A DNA stretch of 64,000 nucleotides. Source: Aequorivita antarctica (GTDB lineage: Bacteria; Bacteroidota; Bacteroidia; Flavobacteriales; Flavobacteriaceae). Shown here one piece after another: positions 1 through 7,942 of this stretch (positions within the stretch are counted from its first letter, which is position 1; the number at the start of each line of letters is the position of its first letter). Location: the NCBI RefSeq assembly GCF_007997155.1, contig NZ_VORT01000007.1, positions 124,001 to 188,000 of the forward strand, in the 5' to 3' direction. The notes under the pieces were generated by a model, which made no database searches, was not told the DNA's origin, and saw only the letters and a list, made by a program, of their open reading frames with translations. A program made the position numbers and the translations under genes.

Positions 1-492
1 TGCATTTTTCACTGACTCAGTCTTGTCTTTATTCTTACCTCCAAAATAAACCATCAACCCATCTCCTTGTATCCTATGAACATAACCATCACATAAGTTA
101 ACTGCAAATATCGAAGCCTGCACAATACCCTCAGTTATTAATGCAACAGTTGCTTTTGTGAAACGATTAAATAACTTGGTACTATCTTTTACGTCTATAA
201 AACCCGAAATAATCCAATGATCCTCAGTTTCATCTGTATATCGTAAGTGTTTAAAATCAGGGTGATTACCAAGTTCAGGTAAATCACCAAAGACTGGAGC
301 TCCCATACCTTTGATTAAACTTACGGACTCATTAAGACTTTTTGAATTGGGTAATTCATTTCTAAGAGCTTTGATATAACTAGTATCAAAAGCACTGTCT
401 TCCTGCTCAGCACTAAACAATCTTTGTCTAAGTTTTGGGTCTTGCTGAACAGCTTTTTTTATAACATTTAAGTAGGGATTAAAAACACTCAT
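1..492 (-). CDS. pycC: class III nucleotide cyclase, Pycsar PycC-like (3' end outside the window)
   Basis: The 164 visible residues start at the ATG that shares bases with the TAA of the upstream effector gene (TAATG), so the two are translationally coupled. An alpha-helical N-terminal part is followed by a class III cyclase catalytic core: GFIDVKDSTKLF carries the first metal-binding Asp and the usual S/T, and RIQGDGLMVYFG carries the second metal Asp in the GDG turn. The C-terminal part of the domain lies beyond base 1. In Pycsar, such cyclases make cCMP or cUMP on phage infection and activate a membrane or TIR effector encoded next door. The adjacent DUF5706-like gene makes that role more likely than a housekeeping adenylate cyclase. 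The base specificity cannot be read from this fragment. Confidence 0.8.
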   Translation of the reverse strand, partial: MSVFNPYLNVIKKAVQQDPKLRQRLFSAEQEDSAFDTSYIKALRNELPNSKSLNESVSLIKGMGAPVFGDLPELGNHPDFKHLRYTDETEDHWIISGFIDVKDSTKLFNRFTKATVALITEGIVQASIFAVNLCDGYVHRIQGDGLMVYFGGKNKDKTESVKNA

Positions 493-998
493 TAGCTTAT
501 ATTTTTTATTAAGTAAAACATTATTGGGATTAGCACTATAAATTGTGCGACTAAGAAATACCCAACGAATTTTAGTTTTTTAAACTTACTCGTTAAGCCT
601 TTTGATAAAAGATGTACTTGATCTCTTAAATCCTTTATATCTTCTTTTCGTGTATAGTTTTTAGATTCTTCCAAAAACTGATTATTAGTTTTGGAACCGA
701 TAGTCCCGAAGTAATATAAAGAGTTTGGCTCAGTTGAAAAAAACGGTATGCTTGTGATAGCGATAATTACCAAACTTATCAATCCTAACAACATACAAAG
801 TCCCAAACTTAAATGCTCTAATAGCCCTATGCGTTTTAAAGAGTCTGTCTGTGTCATCAAAATAATTAATCCTCCAGTCAAGAAGGTGTTAATCACCAAA
901 TACACAGCTGATTTGTTATTGACGCTATCGTAATAGTGATCAATTCGGGACATTGTTAATTCCAGTCGATTTCTCTCTCTTTCTTTTTTCTTACTCAT
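492..998 (-). CDS. pycTM: Pycsar transmembrane effector (DUF5706-like, PycTM)
   Basis: A 168-aa membrane protein. It has a basic N-terminus, an RIDHYYDSVNNKSA motif typical of the start of DUF5706 proteins, two hydrophobic segments at about residues 33-50 and 62-85, the SLYYFGTI motif, a charged helical stretch around 105-140, and a third membrane segment at about 143-164. This is the usual organisation of Pycsar TM effectors, which are thought to damage the inner membrane when the cyclic pyrimidine signal binds. It overlaps the upstream LRAT-like gene by 8 bases and the downstream cyclase by one base, so all three are one transcription unit. The family assignment is by motif memory and is fairly firm because the cyclase is adjacent. 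Confidence 0.8.
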   Translation of the reverse strand: MSKKKERERNRLELTMSRIDHYYDSVNNKSAVYLVINTFLTGGLIILMTQTDSLKRIGLLEHLSLGLCMLLGLISLVIIAITSIPFFSTEPNSLYYFGTIGSKTNNQFLEESKNYTRKEDIKDLRDQVHLLSKGLTSKFKKLKFVGYFLVAQFIVLIPIMFYLIKNIS

Positions 999-1407
999 CT
1001 GTCGTTACCAATTTTAAAAAAATCACTCCTACGAGAATAGCAAAACCAGTATTTACTTGGCTACTTTCTACTTTGCCAAACTGAACCCAATTCGCAAAAT
1101 GCTCACAATTAAAATTTAGTAAGCTATATCGATGTCCTAATTTTGAGTACGCTCTATTTATAGCTTGCTGTTGTTGAAAAAAAGTTCCATTTAATCTTCT
1201 AACTCCAATGGGATCATACTCCGTAAGTAAATTCATCAATTCATTATAATGGAGTTCTTTCACACCACCTTTTAGATTACCAATAAATCTATTACCTCCA
1301 ACACTCACTATGTAGTGATTAAGAATTCTGCCTAAGCCTTCACGCTTCTTAGCAATTATTACATCTCCAGGAGATAATGTTGGTATACTTGTTATTGTGT
1401 CTATCAT
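991..1407 (-). CDS. LRAT-like (NlpC/P60-fold) cysteine enzyme with C-terminal membrane segment
   Basis: The likely start is the ATG at 1407, just after the stop of the small upstream gene, giving 138 aa; an in-frame ATG at 1482 would overlap that gene completely. The protein follows the LRAT/H-REV107 pattern: LSPGDVII near residue 11, the catalytic His in NHYIVSVGG (His31), and the catalytic Cys in NCEHFANWV (Cys101) followed by G-x-x-x-S-x-Q-V. A hydrophobic tail at about 121-134 could anchor it in a membrane. LRAT-fold enzymes are acyltransferases, phospholipases or thiol peptidases. Its place at the head of a Pycsar-like operon suggests a second membrane-active effector or an effector regulator, but this is inference. 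Confidence 0.75.
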   Translation of the reverse strand: MIDTITSIPTLSPGDVIIAKKREGLGRILNHYIVSVGGNRFIGNLKGGVKELHYNELMNLLTEYDPIGVRRLNGTFFQQQQAINRAYSKLGHRYSLLNFNCEHFANWVQFGKVESSQVNTGFAILVGVIFLKLVTTDE

Positions 1408-1411
1408 AATA

Positions 1412-1585
1412 CTATTTTTCTTTTCGAACTCCTTTAAACTTACCTCCAGCTGTCTTTCCATCCATAAACTGCCCATTTTCATTATTTCTTTTTATCCATA
1501 TACCGGTTTTTGTGTTTTTAACCTGAGTTCTTCCTTTTACTGCTCCGTGTCTGCGATTATCACCGCTCTTACCATTTGTTGCCAT
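1412..1585 (-). CDS. small conserved basic protein, 57 aa
   Basis: It begins MATNGKSGDNRRHGAVKGRT and ends KFKGVRKEK. The pattern (GDNRR-x-GAVKGR-x-Q-x-x-NxKTG near the N-terminus, FKGV near the end) is that of a short hypothetical protein family found scattered through bacterial accessory genomes, with no function known to me. It is the first gene of the minus-strand operon, and its TAG lies only 4 bases from the LRAT-like ATG. It is rich in Lys, Arg and Gly, so a nucleic-acid-binding role is possible but unproven. Confidence 0.7.
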   Translation of the reverse strand: MATNGKSGDNRRHGAVKGRTQVKNTKTGIWIKRNNENGQFMDGKTAGGKFKGVRKEK

Positions 1586-1634
1586 CTGTTTAAATTTTAA
1601 TATTTCTAATATTATATGCTCAGTTTTTTATTTT

Positions 1635-1655
1635 TTTTGCCATCATTTGGCAAAA
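1635..1655. promoter_or_regulatory. perfect inverted repeat between divergent operons
   Basis: TTTTGCCA, a 5-base spacer (TCATT) and TGGCAAAA form an 8-bp perfect dyad in the 100-base gap between the Pycsar-like operon on the left and the sigma-like/ImmA operon on the right. Its position and symmetry suit an operator for a dimeric regulator of both operons. It is not followed by a T-tract long enough to be a convincing terminator for either strand. Confidence 0.5.
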
Positions 1656-1685
1656 TTTCGCTTTCTTTAAGCATATTTAATATGA

Positions 1686-2312
1686 ATGGCAATAGCAACA
1701 ACAGCGCAAATTCTTGAAGAATTAGAATCTATAGACCTAAAAGCCCTTCTAGATAGAATGGAAGAATACGTGCGGAACAGATTTTATGATAAGACAGATC
1801 AAAATAAAAATGGCTTACAATTTGAAGATTTTTGTCAAGAGGTATTAAGGAAGGCTTGTGATGGCACGAGAAAATGGAAAATGAACAAAAGCTCGTTTGA
1901 AAATTTCGTGTTCGGAACATTACGAAGTGATCTATCTTATTTTTTTAAGAAAGGTGGAGTTCGACCAGATGATGAAGATGAAGATGTTGATTTTGAAGAT
2001 AAAAATCAACAAGAAAGCTACATCACTGATATCTTTTACAATGAAAATATTGAATTAGGTGTTAACGATATGAATTATGATCGCATCGATGACTCCACTA
2101 TTATTAACCAATGGATAACATCATTGCAAGAACAAGGAGCTGATGAAGCAGAAATAGAAATTTTTGAATGTTGGACTGCTGGTATAATAACACCTAAAGA
2201 TGTTGCGGATTATTGTGGTAAATCAGTGGAGGAAACCAATAATATTTACAAAAGATTAAGAAGAAAAAAAATAAAACTAAACACGCAGTGGATAAGCTTA
2301 AAAAAACAGTAA
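1686..2312 (+). CDS. sigma-70-like regulatory protein
   Basis: A 208-aa protein whose N-terminal half contains LQFEDFCQEVLRKACDG and SFENFVFGTLRSDLSYFFKK, which resembles the region 2 helices of alternative sigma factors (a D-x-x-Q-E-V segment followed by F-x-x-F-x-x-x-x-L-x-x-x-L). An acidic linker (about 96-105) follows. The C-terminus has a helix-turn-helix-like segment, TPKDVADYCGKSVEETNNIYKRLRRK, in the place of region 4. It is the first gene of a three-gene operon ending in an ImmA/IrrE protease and is divergent from the Pycsar-like operon. I infer that it controls these divergent genes. It could instead be a sigma-derived DNA-binding regulator that does not bind core polymerase. Confidence 0.6.
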   Translation: MAIATTAQILEELESIDLKALLDRMEEYVRNRFYDKTDQNKNGLQFEDFCQEVLRKACDGTRKWKMNKSSFENFVFGTLRSDLSYFFKKGGVRPDDEDEDVDFEDKNQQESYITDIFYNENIELGVNDMNYDRIDDSTIINQWITSLQEQGADEAEIEIFECWTAGIITPKDVADYCGKSVEETNNIYKRLRRKKIKLNTQWISLKKQ

Positions 2313-2695
2313 AAGATAGTATTGAAAATTTTGAGCAGTCTTATCCGATTAAGACTGTGAGGGAGTCTCTCGCTGAAGCTGGAGTTGATTTTAAAACTAG
2401 AAATTCTGGTCAGGACAAATTTATTAAGCAGCTAAAATTTAAGCTAAATGTCAAAGCCAACCGAGAAAAGCAGGAATTATTACTATTAACCGTAAGTAAG
2501 CGATTTAAGGAAGCGTTAATAAAAGGTTTGGATAGACCTGTGGCCTACTTAAATAATTTAATTAGAGAAGATAGGGTTGATTTTCAATTTAATAAGTTGC
2601 AAGAACTAAATGAAGAGGAAATAAAGGATATAATAAAGGATCAAAATTTGATCGAAATAATTGAAATGATTGAAAACGAATCAAAAGGGAAGTAA
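2288..2695 (+). CDS. small helical protein between the sigma-like gene and ImmA, possible anti-sigma
   Basis: A 135-aa protein starting at GTG 2288, inside the last 25 bases of the sigma-like gene, so probably translated by coupling. It is highly charged and predicted helical throughout (many Lys, Glu and Leu), with no recognisable family motif. It sits between a sigma-like protein and an ImmA/IrrE protease, the arrangement expected if it holds the regulator and is the protease substrate. That role is inference from gene order only. Confidence 0.55.
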   Translation: MDKLKKTVKDSIENFEQSYPIKTVRESLAEAGVDFKTRNSGQDKFIKQLKFKLNVKANREKQELLLLTVSKRFKEALIKGLDRPVAYLNNLIREDRVDFQFNKLQELNEEEIKDIIKDQNLIEIIEMIENESKGK

Positions 2696-3470
2696 TAAAG
2701 CCAAGCAAATTTTAGATATAATCGGTTTTGATGACATTAGCGATATATCTATGGAAGATCTAATGTCTGGTTTTGACATTATCTACAAGGAAGAGGAATT
2801 GAACAATTCTGATGGTAAAATTGTAAGAGGTAAATCAAGAACACTTATAAAAGTTAATAGCGCGATTATGAGTAATGAGCGAAAGCGGTTTGTTGCTGCT
2901 CACGAGCTAGGACATCACTTTTTACATAAAAAATTAGAATTACATTATGACAATTCAAACACATTAAACTGGTTCAACTTAGAAAAAATAGCCCAAAGAA
3001 GTCAACAAGAATATGAAGCCAATGATTTTGCGAGTGAGATATTAATGCCCGAAACAGCTTTTAGGTCTTTTATTAAAACTAAACCTTTTGGACCACAACT
3101 AATCAAGGATATTAGTGTCCGATTCAAAACTAGCTTGACTTCAGTTATATTCAGATTATTAACACTAGATATAGCCCCCGTTTTTGTAGTTTTTATATCG
3201 AATGGTGTTGTTCATTATTGGCGTAAATCAGAAGATTTAAAGGTCTGGGTGCCAGACATCACTAAATTACCACCTCCAGATAATTCCGTTGCTAAAGAAT
3301 ATCTGGATGCAAATTATGAATATATTTATTCTGGCGCTGAAAAGGCACAAGTAATTGACAAATCTACTTGGTTCAAACTGAATGAAAGAGAAGATGATGT
3401 TGATTTTTACGAATATTGCATACCTACAAAACAATATAAAACTATTATCAGTCTTATCTGGGAAAAATAA
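2670..3470 (+). CDS. ImmA/IrrE-type zinc metallopeptidase
   Basis: A 266-aa protein with the metallopeptidase signature RFVAAHELGHHFLH (HELGH at about residues 78-82) and the downstream EYEANDFASEILMP stretch, whose Glu supplies the third zinc ligand. The start used is TTG 2670, overlapping the previous gene by 26 bases; the first ATG (codon 28) would trim part of the N-terminal helix. ImmA/IrrE enzymes typically cleave a repressor or regulator after a stress signal, as ImmA does for ImmR. In CBASS loci a similar protease (CapP) cleaves CapH. The C-terminal part (about 150-266) is an unassigned ligand-sensing-like region. The protease probably controls the sigma-like/helical protein pair. Confidence 0.8.
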   Translation: MKTNQKGSNKAKQILDIIGFDDISDISMEDLMSGFDIIYKEEELNNSDGKIVRGKSRTLIKVNSAIMSNERKRFVAAHELGHHFLHKKLELHYDNSNTLNWFNLEKIAQRSQQEYEANDFASEILMPETAFRSFIKTKPFGPQLIKDISVRFKTSLTSVIFRLLTLDIAPVFVVFISNGVVHYWRKSEDLKVWVPDITKLPPPDNSVAKEYLDANYEYIYSGAEKAQVIDKSTWFKLNEREDDVDFYEYCIPTKQYKTIISLIWEK

Positions 3471-3580
3471 AGTTGCGATCTTAAATATTAGTGATTACGG
3501 TTTTTTTATAGTTTTTAATAATTCCGAGAAAATTTCTTTAATATTCTTTACTATTTCTAAAAACAATTCCCTCATAGCTA

Positions 3581-4228
3581 TTAATATATTAGGGTAGATT
3601 GCAATATCACTAACGAAACAGAATATTGCGACTTCTCATTAGATAGATATATAACTTCTGCCATTTGCGATAAAAACCCCATTTCCAAAAGTACAGTAGG
3701 ACATAAATTGGTTGTCTCCCTCAAAACCTGAAAATCACCAAACTTCACTCCCCTACTCTCAAAACCAAGATTCTCCTTTAACTCCTTTTGAAGCTCGTAA
3801 GCGAGCAATATTGACTTTCGTGAGTATTTACCTTGTTTCTTAGAAGCATAAACCTCTAGACCTCGCACATTTGGGTTGTCCGAATGATTGCAATGCAAAG
3901 AAATAAAAATATCTGCTTGCAACGCCTTGGCTAACTTGGTTCGGTCACCCAACGAAATAAGCGTATCCTTATTTCTAGTTAGGTATATTTCGTGTTGATT
4001 CATAAAGACAGAATTATTTAATACTACAATTTGCTTCGCAATTTTCAGAACTACATCCTTTTCCTGAATACCATTTATGCCCACTGCGCCAGAATCCGTT
4101 CCGCCGTGGCCAGGATCTATTACAATTATCTGTTTTCTGTTCTGGTTTGTTTGCGCCAGTATATGATTTTGAAAACCAACTATTTTTAAGGCCAAAACGA
4201 TTGCAAATAAAACTTTGAACTGAACCAT
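3581..4228 (-). CDS. N-acetylmuramoyl-L-alanine amidase (Amidase_3)
   Basis: A 215-aa secreted enzyme: an N-terminal signal peptide ends near ILAQT (residues 23-27), followed by a single Amidase_3 domain. Zinc ligands are His41 (DPGHGG), Glu56 (NGIQEKD) and His112 (ISLHCN); the catalytic Glu is Glu182 (LLEMGF). It cleaves the amide bond between N-acetylmuramic acid and L-alanine in peptidoglycan. Amidases of this kind are usual companions of Bacteroidetes conjugation operons, where they would open the wall for the transfer channel. It is divergent from traE, with a 177-base gap between them that must hold both promoters. Confidence 0.85.
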   Translation of the reverse strand: MVQFKVLFAIVLALKIVGFQNHILAQTNQNRKQIIVIDPGHGGTDSGAVGINGIQEKDVVLKIAKQIVVLNNSVFMNQHEIYLTRNKDTLISLGDRTKLAKALQADIFISLHCNHSDNPNVRGLEVYASKKQGKYSRKSILLAYELQKELKENLGFESRGVKFGDFQVLRETTNLCPTVLLEMGFLSQMAEVIYLSNEKSQYSVSLVILQSTLIY

Positions 4229-4405
4229 AATAACTTCTTATTTTGAACAAAATTCAAAGATTCATTTCCATTTCTAACAATCCTCCAAAGTTTAACACGG
4301 GTTCACGTTAAAGTTTAAGGAATTTCTTCCCCTTACTTCTTTTCATAATAGATTTCGTAAAATTTCAATAACCAACCTATTCTAGGTTTATAAAAACGAA
4401 CAGCT

Positions 4406-4693
4406 ATGAAAAGGTCTATTTTCATTTTAACAGCCCTAATTTTTCCAGTCTCACAAAGCTTCGCACAGATTGGCGGTATCGAAGATTCCGTGCAGGATGT
4501 TTCCGATACTATCCGGACCGTCTTTCCTATTATTCTAGGGGTCATTTTTCTTGTCGGATTTCTTTTCAACGCCGGGCATTTCTTCGGTGAGAATGCAGAC
4601 CTAAAAAAAGGAATTACACGGGTTTTGGTATTTGTTCTCATAGCGGGAGCAGTAGTCGGAATCTTTACCTATCTCATTGGAATTGTGGTGTAA
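4406..4693 (+). CDS. traE: conjugative transfer protein TraE (DUF4134, VirB2-like)
   Basis: A 95-aa protein with a signal peptide (MKRSIFILTALIFPVSQSFA), a short periplasmic segment (IGGIEDSVQDV), and two membrane helices at about 37-58 and 70-94 separated by a charged loop with GENADLKKG. This is the DUF4134/TraE pattern of Bacteroidetes conjugative elements, and its size and topology are those of a VirB2-type pilin. It is the first gene of the transfer operon, and its TAA shares a base with the traF ATG at 4693. Confidence 0.85.
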   Translation: MKRSIFILTALIFPVSQSFAQIGGIEDSVQDVSDTIRTVFPIILGVIFLVGFLFNAGHFFGENADLKKGITRVLVFVLIAGAVVGIFTYLIGIVV

Positions 4694-4977
4694 TGAAGCA
4701 GTACGAACCCTATAAAAACATCAGGAAAAGGGCGGTCATTTTTGGGCTGCCTCTCTCCCTATTCGCTGTAATGATGATTTCAATAATCGCATCACTTTTA
4801 ATTATCATTTTCTCATTCAGCTTTGGGATTATCATAGGGGTTATCATTTTGAATGTAGGTCTATTTATAGCACTCATTAGAATTACAAACAATCCGCAAT
4901 TGTTTCATTTCTCAAAACCATTTCCACAGATAATCAGCAACAAGAAACCAACACTTTTCAATTATGAAGAAGATTAA
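4693..4977 (+). CDS. traF: conjugative transfer protein TraF (DUF4133, VirB3-like)
   Basis: A 94-aa inner-membrane protein with a short cytoplasmic N-terminus (YEPYKNIRKRAVIFGLPL), two closely spaced membrane helices at about 19-40 and 42-61, and a short hydrophilic tail ending FNYEED. It matches the DUF4133 family, which precedes the TraG ATPase in Bacteroidetes elements and corresponds to VirB3. It overlaps the traG start by 14 bases, consistent with coupled translation of subunits that work together. Confidence 0.85.
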   Translation: MKQYEPYKNIRKRAVIFGLPLSLFAVMMISIIASLLIIIFSFSFGIIIGVIILNVGLFIALIRITNNPQLFHFSKPFPQIISNKKPTLFNYEED

Positions 4978-7360
4978 CGTAGCGGCATATCACCCAATCG
5001 TGGATATTCAAGAGAATGTCATCTTTGCAAATAACGGCAATGTGGTTCTGTGTTATTCCGGTAATCTTCCTGAGATATATTCCTTATCGGAAAAGGATTT
5101 CGAGGATATTCATGGAGCCTGGTTCCAAGCCCTTAAATCCTTACCGACTGGCTGCATAATCCACAAACAGGATGTCTATTTAAAAAGAAGTTTTACCTCT
5201 GAAAATCTACCAAACAAAACCTTCCTTGAAAAAGCAACCCATAATCATTTCAAGGGTCGGGAATATATGGAGCATAAGTGCTTTCTATTTTTCATCCTAA
5301 CCAAAAGCAAGGCGCTCAATAATGCAAAATATATAAATCCCTTCAAAAAAGTAACAAAATCAATTGTTCCAGAAATGGACGATACCATTCACAGTTTTCT
5401 TGGGGCCGTCAGCGATTCTATTTCCTTTATAAATAATAGTCGGAAAATGGAATTCACACCCTTGGATTCAAAGGAAATCCAAAGTTTGACAAATGGTTAT
5501 TTTAACGGTTTCAATGAGGGGTTTGATACGGATATTATTCTCGAAAAAAAGGAATTGAATATTGGAGAAAATTATTTTGATGTCCTATCAATAAATAGTG
5601 AACTCTGTTTCGGCGAAAATGTTCAGAGTAGTAAGACCAACGAACATTTTACATCGGACGATTTTGTTTTCCACCAAGGTTTTATCGATGGACTTGGCCT
5701 AACGCTCAATGAAAATCATATCGTCAATCAAATAATCTATTTGGATGACAAACAGAAGTGGCGCAAGATCCTCGACAAGAAAATAGAGGAGCTTAACAAG
5801 AGCTCAAATTTCGGATCGCAGAATAAAGTAGTCCTAAAGAAAATCCTATATATCCAGGATCAAATAAATTCCGATGACAACGCCCGTGTAATTCGAGGTC
5901 ATCTTAATATTATTTATTGGGATAAGGAAGTGAAAAACCTTGAGAAAATCAGCTCCAAAATAAAGACTGAATTCAAGGATCTGGATATCATTCCCTATTA
6001 TCCACGTGGCGAGGAACGCAAAAATTATATTCTCAACAGCTATTGCTGTTTTTCTTCCAATTTTTCAAATGATGATCTGTACGTAACGGACTTAAAACAC
6101 GCTTTGTGTCTATTGGTCAACAACACCAATTATAAATCGGATGCCACGGGTGTTATTTTCAATGACAGGGAACATAATATCCCAGTTTTGAAAGATGTCT
6201 GGGACGATAAAAAGAAACGTATTAAGGCCAGAAACTTTGCAATCTTCGCTCCTACTGGGGAAGGAAAATCCTTTTTAGCAAACAATATTCTTCGGCAATA
6301 TTTCGAGAGTGGAGTTAGACTTGTAATTATTGATTTGGGAGGTTCCTATACCAAATTCGCGAAACTTTATCCAGAGCAGTATACAGTGCTGCGTTATGAG
6401 AGTGGAAAGAACCTCGGCATAAATCCTTTTTATATAAGTGATGTTAAAGATTTGACTCCCGAACGTCTGGAAGATCTTTCCGTATTTCTTTTTGAACTGT
6501 TCGCGTCCGATTTAAAAGTGACGAAGGCTCAATCCGTTTCGGTCAAGAAAATACTTAGATACTATTATAAGCAAACCAAGTCCGATCATTCGCTTAGCAG
6601 TTTCTATGACTTCATTGAAAGCAATCAGGATTCACTTCTCGATAAATTAAAAATCCATACTGATTATTTCAACATCACCAATTTCCTCCATATAATGTCC
6701 GAATATGTCGGGGACGGCATATACAGTTTCCTTTTTGAGGTAAGCGAGGACCAGACCTATAAAATTGAGGACAAAAGACTGATTGTTTTTGAGCTGGATG
6801 AAGTGAAGGACAATAAAGAAATCCTTTCCGTTATGTTGAAGCTTATTAAATCAGCCATCCAACGAACCATTTGGAAGAACCGTGCCGAAAAAGGGATCAT
6901 TTTGTTCGATGAATTTGCAAAACAGCTCAAGTTTGAGAATGTATTGGAAAGCGTGGAATTCTATTACCAAGCGATAAGAAAACAAAATGGTGCCATTGGG
7001 ATCATTCTCCAATCCATCAACCAACTTCCCAACAATTCTACATCCGCAAGCATTTTGGAGAACACACAGGTTGTTTACAGCCTACACAATGAAAAGGGAT
7101 ATGAGGAGCTTCAAAAACGGTTGAACCTCTCTAGTCACGATTTAAATCAGCTGAAATCAATCAAGAATAACCTATCCGGGCCAAGAAAGTACACCGAGAT
7201 GTTTATCAAAATAGGAAAAGAAAGCAACATTTTCAGACTTGAAGTACCTAAAGAAGTTTATGCTGCCTACCTCACGGACGGGGCGGAAAATGAAGAAATA
7301 ATGAATCTTTACGAAAAGCATCAAAATATGGAAAAAGCAATTATTGAATATACATCCTAA
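4964..7360 (+). CDS. traG: TraG-family conjugation ATPase (VirB4-like)
   Basis: A 798-aa protein of the usual length for Bacteroidetes TraG. The N-terminal half is the VirB4-type region that contacts the channel. The C-terminal ATPase has Walker A FAPTGEGKSF near residue 430, a conserved LGGSYTKFAKL segment just after it, and Walker B GIILFDEFAK near 645, followed by a motor motif region with AIGIILQSINQL. It powers assembly of the type IV secretion channel at the inner membrane. It starts inside the last codons of traF and is followed by traI after 11 bases. Confidence 0.9.
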   Translation: MKKINVAAYHPIVDIQENVIFANNGNVVLCYSGNLPEIYSLSEKDFEDIHGAWFQALKSLPTGCIIHKQDVYLKRSFTSENLPNKTFLEKATHNHFKGREYMEHKCFLFFILTKSKALNNAKYINPFKKVTKSIVPEMDDTIHSFLGAVSDSISFINNSRKMEFTPLDSKEIQSLTNGYFNGFNEGFDTDIILEKKELNIGENYFDVLSINSELCFGENVQSSKTNEHFTSDDFVFHQGFIDGLGLTLNENHIVNQIIYLDDKQKWRKILDKKIEELNKSSNFGSQNKVVLKKILYIQDQINSDDNARVIRGHLNIIYWDKEVKNLEKISSKIKTEFKDLDIIPYYPRGEERKNYILNSYCCFSSNFSNDDLYVTDLKHALCLLVNNTNYKSDATGVIFNDREHNIPVLKDVWDDKKKRIKARNFAIFAPTGEGKSFLANNILRQYFESGVRLVIIDLGGSYTKFAKLYPEQYTVLRYESGKNLGINPFYISDVKDLTPERLEDLSVFLFELFASDLKVTKAQSVSVKKILRYYYKQTKSDHSLSSFYDFIESNQDSLLDKLKIHTDYFNITNFLHIMSEYVGDGIYSFLFEVSEDQTYKIEDKRLIVFELDEVKDNKEILSVMLKLIKSAIQRTIWKNRAEKGIILFDEFAKQLKFENVLESVEFYYQAIRKQNGAIGIILQSINQLPNNSTSASILENTQVVYSLHNEKGYEELQKRLNLSSHDLNQLKSIKNNLSGPRKYTEMFIKIGKESNIFRLEVPKEVYAAYLTDGAENEEIMNLYEKHQNMEKAIIEYTS

Positions 7361-7371
7361 AAACAAATATT

Positions 7372-7941
7372 ATGAAGACAAAAATTTTATTACTCACAAT
7401 GGCATTACTATTCAGCTTGAATATTAAAGCCCAAGGAATTCCAGTTTATGACAACACAAGCTTTCTAAGTTTTGTAAAACAACTCATTGAATCCGGCAAA
7501 CAGACTTCAAATCTTATGAAAACGGTCAAATTTTTAAAGACCCAGAAGGAAAATTTTGAGAAGGTAAACGATGTAATCAAGCAATTAAAGGCCGTCCAGG
7601 AGATCAATCGAGACAATCAACGCTTGATTGACATTGTAAATGAGGATTTAAGGGATATTCTTAATTCCCCATATATTAAACCGGATGAGATCACGCGTAT
7701 TTCGAATTCCTTCAATTCCATAATCGATACCTCTCTCAACAATCTTGACTATATAGACCAAATACTTTCCAGCGATTATATGAAAATGACCGATGCTGAA
7801 AGAGCCACTATTTTAAAGGACAAGGAACTTCAAACAAAGGAAATGGTGGCCGAAATCACAAAGAAGACCGAGCGTTATCGGGATATAATTTCCTTCAGAA
7901 AAATGCAGGACAAGGTAAATAACCGAGAAACAGGATACTAA
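7372..7941 (+). CDS. traI: periplasmic conjugation protein, TraI/DUF4141-like (VirB5-like)
   Basis: A 189-aa protein with a signal peptide (MKTKILLLTMALLFSLNIKAQG), followed by an almost entirely helical, coiled-coil-like region rich in Lys, Asn and Gln (about 40-185). Size, topology and position between the ATPase and the polytopic TraJ match DUF4141/TraI of Bacteroidetes elements, the counterpart of VirB5-type pilus tip or channel proteins. There are no cysteines or catalytic motifs. Only one base separates its stop from the traJ start. Confidence 0.65.
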   Translation: MKTKILLLTMALLFSLNIKAQGIPVYDNTSFLSFVKQLIESGKQTSNLMKTVKFLKTQKENFEKVNDVIKQLKAVQEINRDNQRLIDIVNEDLRDILNSPYIKPDEITRISNSFNSIIDTSLNNLDYIDQILSSDYMKMTDAERATILKDKELQTKEMVAEITKKTERYRDIISFRKMQDKVNNRETGY

Positions 7942-7942
7942 A

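Noticed and set aside
3382-3597. 71-aa plus-strand frame overlapping the end of the ImmA gene
   Set aside because: Most of it is a shifted frame of the protease gene and low-complexity AT-rich DNA.
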